Source of the DNA: Alcaligenaceae bacterium
GTDB lineage: Bacteria; Pseudomonadota; Gammaproteobacteria; Burkholderiales; Burkholderiaceae_B
NCBI GenBank assembly: GCA_012512545.1
Contig: JAAZDZ010000292.1
Span: 1-7,532, forward strand
Direction: 5' to 3'
DNA: 7,532 nt
Under the pieces are notes generated by a model, which ran no database searches, was not told the origin of the DNA, and saw only the letters and a list, made by a program, of their open reading frames with translations. Positions 6,107 through 7,532 of this stretch are shown here, piece by piece (position 1 is the first letter of the stretch; the number at the start of each line of letters is the position of its first letter). The translations under genes were made by a program, and so were the position numbers.

Positions 6107-6221
6107 GCAGGGCGCGATATCCTGCAAACACTGGCCGATATACCCCGGCTTTTCTGAAACCGAACTGGATGCCCTGGAATCTCAGGGCGCCATTTCATCA
6201 CCCTCAAGCATTCACTCATGA
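6107..6221 (+). pseudogene. Possible frameshifted C-terminal remnant of a CaiB/BaiF CoA-transferase
   Basis: The gap after mepK reads, in one frame, AGRDILQTLADIP (from 6107). After a 1-base shift at the C-run 6143-6146 it reads PGFSETELDALESQGAI followed by a short tail to TGA 6219-6221. Joined, it resembles the tail of CaiB/BaiF (class III) CoA-transferases, which end in a form like G..T..IL..LGYS..EI..L...GAI (compare E. coli Frc, ending ELGYSDDEIAAM). Only ~28 residues of a ~400-residue family are present, so any match is to a scrap left after deletion. The last TGA overlaps the ATG of the next gene (ATGA). The match is short and needs a frameshift, so it remains tentative; it may instead be plain non-coding sequence. 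Confidence 0.4.
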
Positions 6222-6604
6222 GCTCAAACAACACCCGTCCGTCAGAAATCATCGAAGCGGAAATCATTGATGCCGTCGATTCCGAAGCCACAAAGTCGAT
6301 GAAAACCTACAGCATGATTGTGTACGGCCTGTACACGCTGGGCCTGTTCCTGGGCGGTCTGCCTACATTGATCGGCCTGATCATGGCATACGTGAAACGC
6401 AATGACTTCACCGGCACCATCTACAAGGAACACATGGGCTTGCTGATCCGCACGTTCTGGTATTCCTTGCTGTTTTCCTTGCTGGGCGTCATCACCACCT
6501 GGCTGTATATCGGTTTTGTGATTTTCTTCGCTGTCGGCATCTGGTATGTATACCGGCTGGTACGCGGTTTTGTGCGCCTGCACGACGGCAAAGGCGCCTG
6601 GTAG
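6218..6604 (+). CDS. Small three-helix membrane protein (COG3671-like), function unknown
   Basis: This is a 128-residue inner-membrane protein. A polar, acidic N-terminus (1-30, EIIEAEIID) is followed by three hydrophobic segments (~35-59, ~79-94, ~96-116) and a short basic tail (RLVRGFVRLHDGKGAW). The pattern GLYTLGLFLGGLPTLIGLI, then AYVKR, a polar loop with GTIYKEH, and IRTFWYS is typical of a small family of predicted membrane proteins common in Proteobacteria (COG3671/DUF4870-like), none with an established function that I know of. No clear ribosome site precedes the ATG; the start is chosen because the hydrophilic N-terminus resembles that of relatives. It follows the ldtD-mepK genes on the same strand, 113 bases past mepK, so read-through from that operon is possible. 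A role in the envelope is a guess from position only. Confidence 0.8.
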   Translation: MSSNNTRPSEIIEAEIIDAVDSEATKSMKTYSMIVYGLYTLGLFLGGLPTLIGLIMAYVKRNDFTGTIYKEHMGLLIRTFWYSLLFSLLGVITTWLYIGFVIFFAVGIWYVYRLVRGFVRLHDGKGAW

Positions 6605-6620
6605 GGGGCAGCAGCTTTGA

Positions 6621-6638
6621 AGGCGCGCGGACGCGCCT
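6621..6638. terminator. Hairpin between convergent membrane-protein and oxidoreductase genes
   Basis: AGGCGCG (6621-6627) and CGCGCCT (6632-6638) form a perfect 7-base, GC-rich stem around a CGGA loop, in the 39-base gap between two convergent genes. No T-run follows on the plus strand; on the minus strand the next bases are TTCAAAG, a poor tail. It is probably a shared, bidirectional transcription stop, judged from position and stem strength. Confidence 0.5.
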
Positions 6639-6643
6639 GAGAC

Positions 6644-7532
6644 TCAGCCCTGGTGGGTGAACAGTTCACGGAACTGGCGTGGCTGGCTGCGCAGGAACTG
6701 TGGCGCGACATCAATGGTTTCGCCAAAGTACGCCGCCGCATGCCATGGCCAGCGCGGGTCATAAAGCACGGTACGCGCCAGCGCCACAAAATCGGCATCG
6801 CCTGTCGATACTATGGCTTCAGCCTGTTCAAAATCGGTAATCAGGCCCACGGCGATAACCGGAATTCCCACCGCCGCCTTCACAGCCCTGGCCAGCGGAA
6901 CCTGGTAATTGGGGCCGACAGGGATATTCTGCCCCGCATCCAGCCCGCCGCTGGAAACGTGAATGGCCGCGCAGCCCCGGCTTTCCAGCGCCTTGGAAAA
7001 CGCGATGGTCTGTTCGATATCCCAGCCGGATTCAACCCAATCCGTACCCGAAACCCTGATGCTGACCGGGCGCTCAGCGGGGAAGGCTTCGCGCACAGCA
7101 TCGAACACTTCAAGCGGGAAGCGCATGCGGTTTTCCAGCGAACCGCCGTATTCATCCGTGCGCTGATTCGAAAGCGGGGAAAGAAATTCGTGCAGCAGAT
7201 AACCGTGCGCCGCATGAATCTGCACCGCATCCAGGCCCAGCCGCGCAGAACGCCGCGCTGCTTCCGCAAACGCATCGCGAACCCGTTGCAGCTCACTTTT
7301 GTCCATGGCGACCGGGGGATTATCGTTCGCGCCAAAAGGCAGGGCCGATGGCGCAATGGTCTGCCAGCCATTGCTGTCCTGGGGCGCCAACTGGTGGCCG
7401 CCCTTCCAGGGCAAGTCAGTCGATGCCTTGCGGCCCGCGTGGGCCAGCTGAATGGCGATGGGTGTGTCCGACCAGCGGCGCACGCCTTCCAGGGTGCGGG
7501 CCAGCGCCGCCTCGCATTCATCGGAATACAAG
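6644..7532 (-). CDS. NADH:flavin oxidoreductase of the old-yellow-enzyme family (YqjM/XenA-like), N-terminus outside window
   Basis: The visible 295 or so residues are the C-terminal part of an FMN-dependent ene-reductase TIM barrel; full relatives are ~365 residues, so roughly 70 are missing beyond base 7532. Such enzymes use NAD(P)H to reduce activated C=C bonds or nitro compounds; the natural substrate is unknown. Numbered from the first visible codon, motifs in order are IQLAHAGRKAS (27-37, flavin and substrate contacts), IHAAHGYLLHEFLSP (105-119, with the active-site His pair H106/H109), SNQRTDEYGGSLENRMRF (121-138), SIRVSG (157-162), IAVGLIT (226-232) and DFVALARTVLYDPRWPW (247-263), which bind the FMN phosphate. 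The HAAH pair and HAGRK sequence place it with the YqjM/XenA branch rather than classical yeast OYE. The first visible codon TTG is internal, not a start. The gene converges with the small membrane-protein gene. Confidence 0.93.
   Translation of the reverse strand, partial: LYSDECEAALARTLEGVRRWSDTPIAIQLAHAGRKASTDLPWKGGHQLAPQDSNGWQTIAPSALPFGANDNPPVAMDKSELQRVRDAFAEAARRSARLGLDAVQIHAAHGYLLHEFLSPLSNQRTDEYGGSLENRMRFPLEVFDAVREAFPAERPVSIRVSGTDWVESGWDIEQTIAFSKALESRGCAAIHVSSGGLDAGQNIPVGPNYQVPLARAVKAAVGIPVIAVGLITDFEQAEAIVSTGDADFVALARTVLYDPRWPWHAAAYFGETIDVAPQFLRSQPRQFRELFTHQG

Noticed and set aside
6171..6188. Hairpin GCCCTG-6-CAGGGC as a terminator after mepK
   Set aside because: It has a short stem, no T-run, and lies within the possible CoA-transferase remnant; more likely chance.
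1..7532. CRISPR arrays, tRNA/rRNA genes, insertion sequences, phage or toxin-antitoxin modules
   Set aside because: No spaced direct repeats, cloverleaf-like sequence, transposase motifs or terminal inverted repeats were seen on either strand.

Overview
The window looks like a chromosomal segment of a GC-rich betaproteobacterium, most likely of the Alcaligenaceae (Bordetella/Achromobacter/Pusillimonas type). The clues are the DbpA helicase, the LdtD-MepK cell-wall pair, the YqjM/XenA-like flavin oxidoreductase, and remnants of a Bug (TctC-like) solute receptor, a cyclase-family hydrolase and an acyl-CoA ligase, families that are strongly expanded in that group. The genus is an inference from protein style; no search was possible.

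Layout. Bases 1-451 (minus strand) hold a broken, apparently chimeric gene: the first ~26 codons of an AMP-dependent acyl-CoA ligase-like protein run out of frame into a cyclase-family (PF04199) hydrolase that has lost its own start. It is preceded by an AT-rich regulatory region (451-560) with two identical 12-bp operator-like sites and a candidate promoter. A DEAD-box RNA helicase of the DbpA type follows on the plus strand (723-2099). It converges on a two-domain rhodanese-type sulfurtransferase on the minus strand (2146-3018). The sulfurtransferase start overlaps the stop of a ~41-codon C-terminal remnant of a Bug receptor (3015-3140).

From 3296 a plus-strand, tightly packed operon encodes a GNAT acetyltransferase, an L,D-transpeptidase of the LdtD/YcbB type and an M15/DUF882 endopeptidase of the MepK/YcbK type (4-bp ATGA overlap, then a 2-bp gap). 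A small three-helix membrane protein (6218-6604) follows after a gap that appears to hold a frameshifted C-terminal scrap of a CaiB/BaiF CoA-transferase. The window ends in a minus-strand old-yellow-enzyme family oxidoreductase whose N-terminus lies outside.

How the parts relate. LdtD makes 3-3 (mDAP-mDAP) peptidoglycan cross-links and MepK is the endopeptidase known to cut them, so this pair is a maker/breaker module exported by the Sec and Tat routes respectively. The other intact genes are housekeeping or accessory single genes. I see no clearly new defence, mobile or RNA system. The most unusual feature is that three of the gaps beside intact genes carry readable ends of lost catabolic or transport genes, which suggests ongoing gene loss by deletion.
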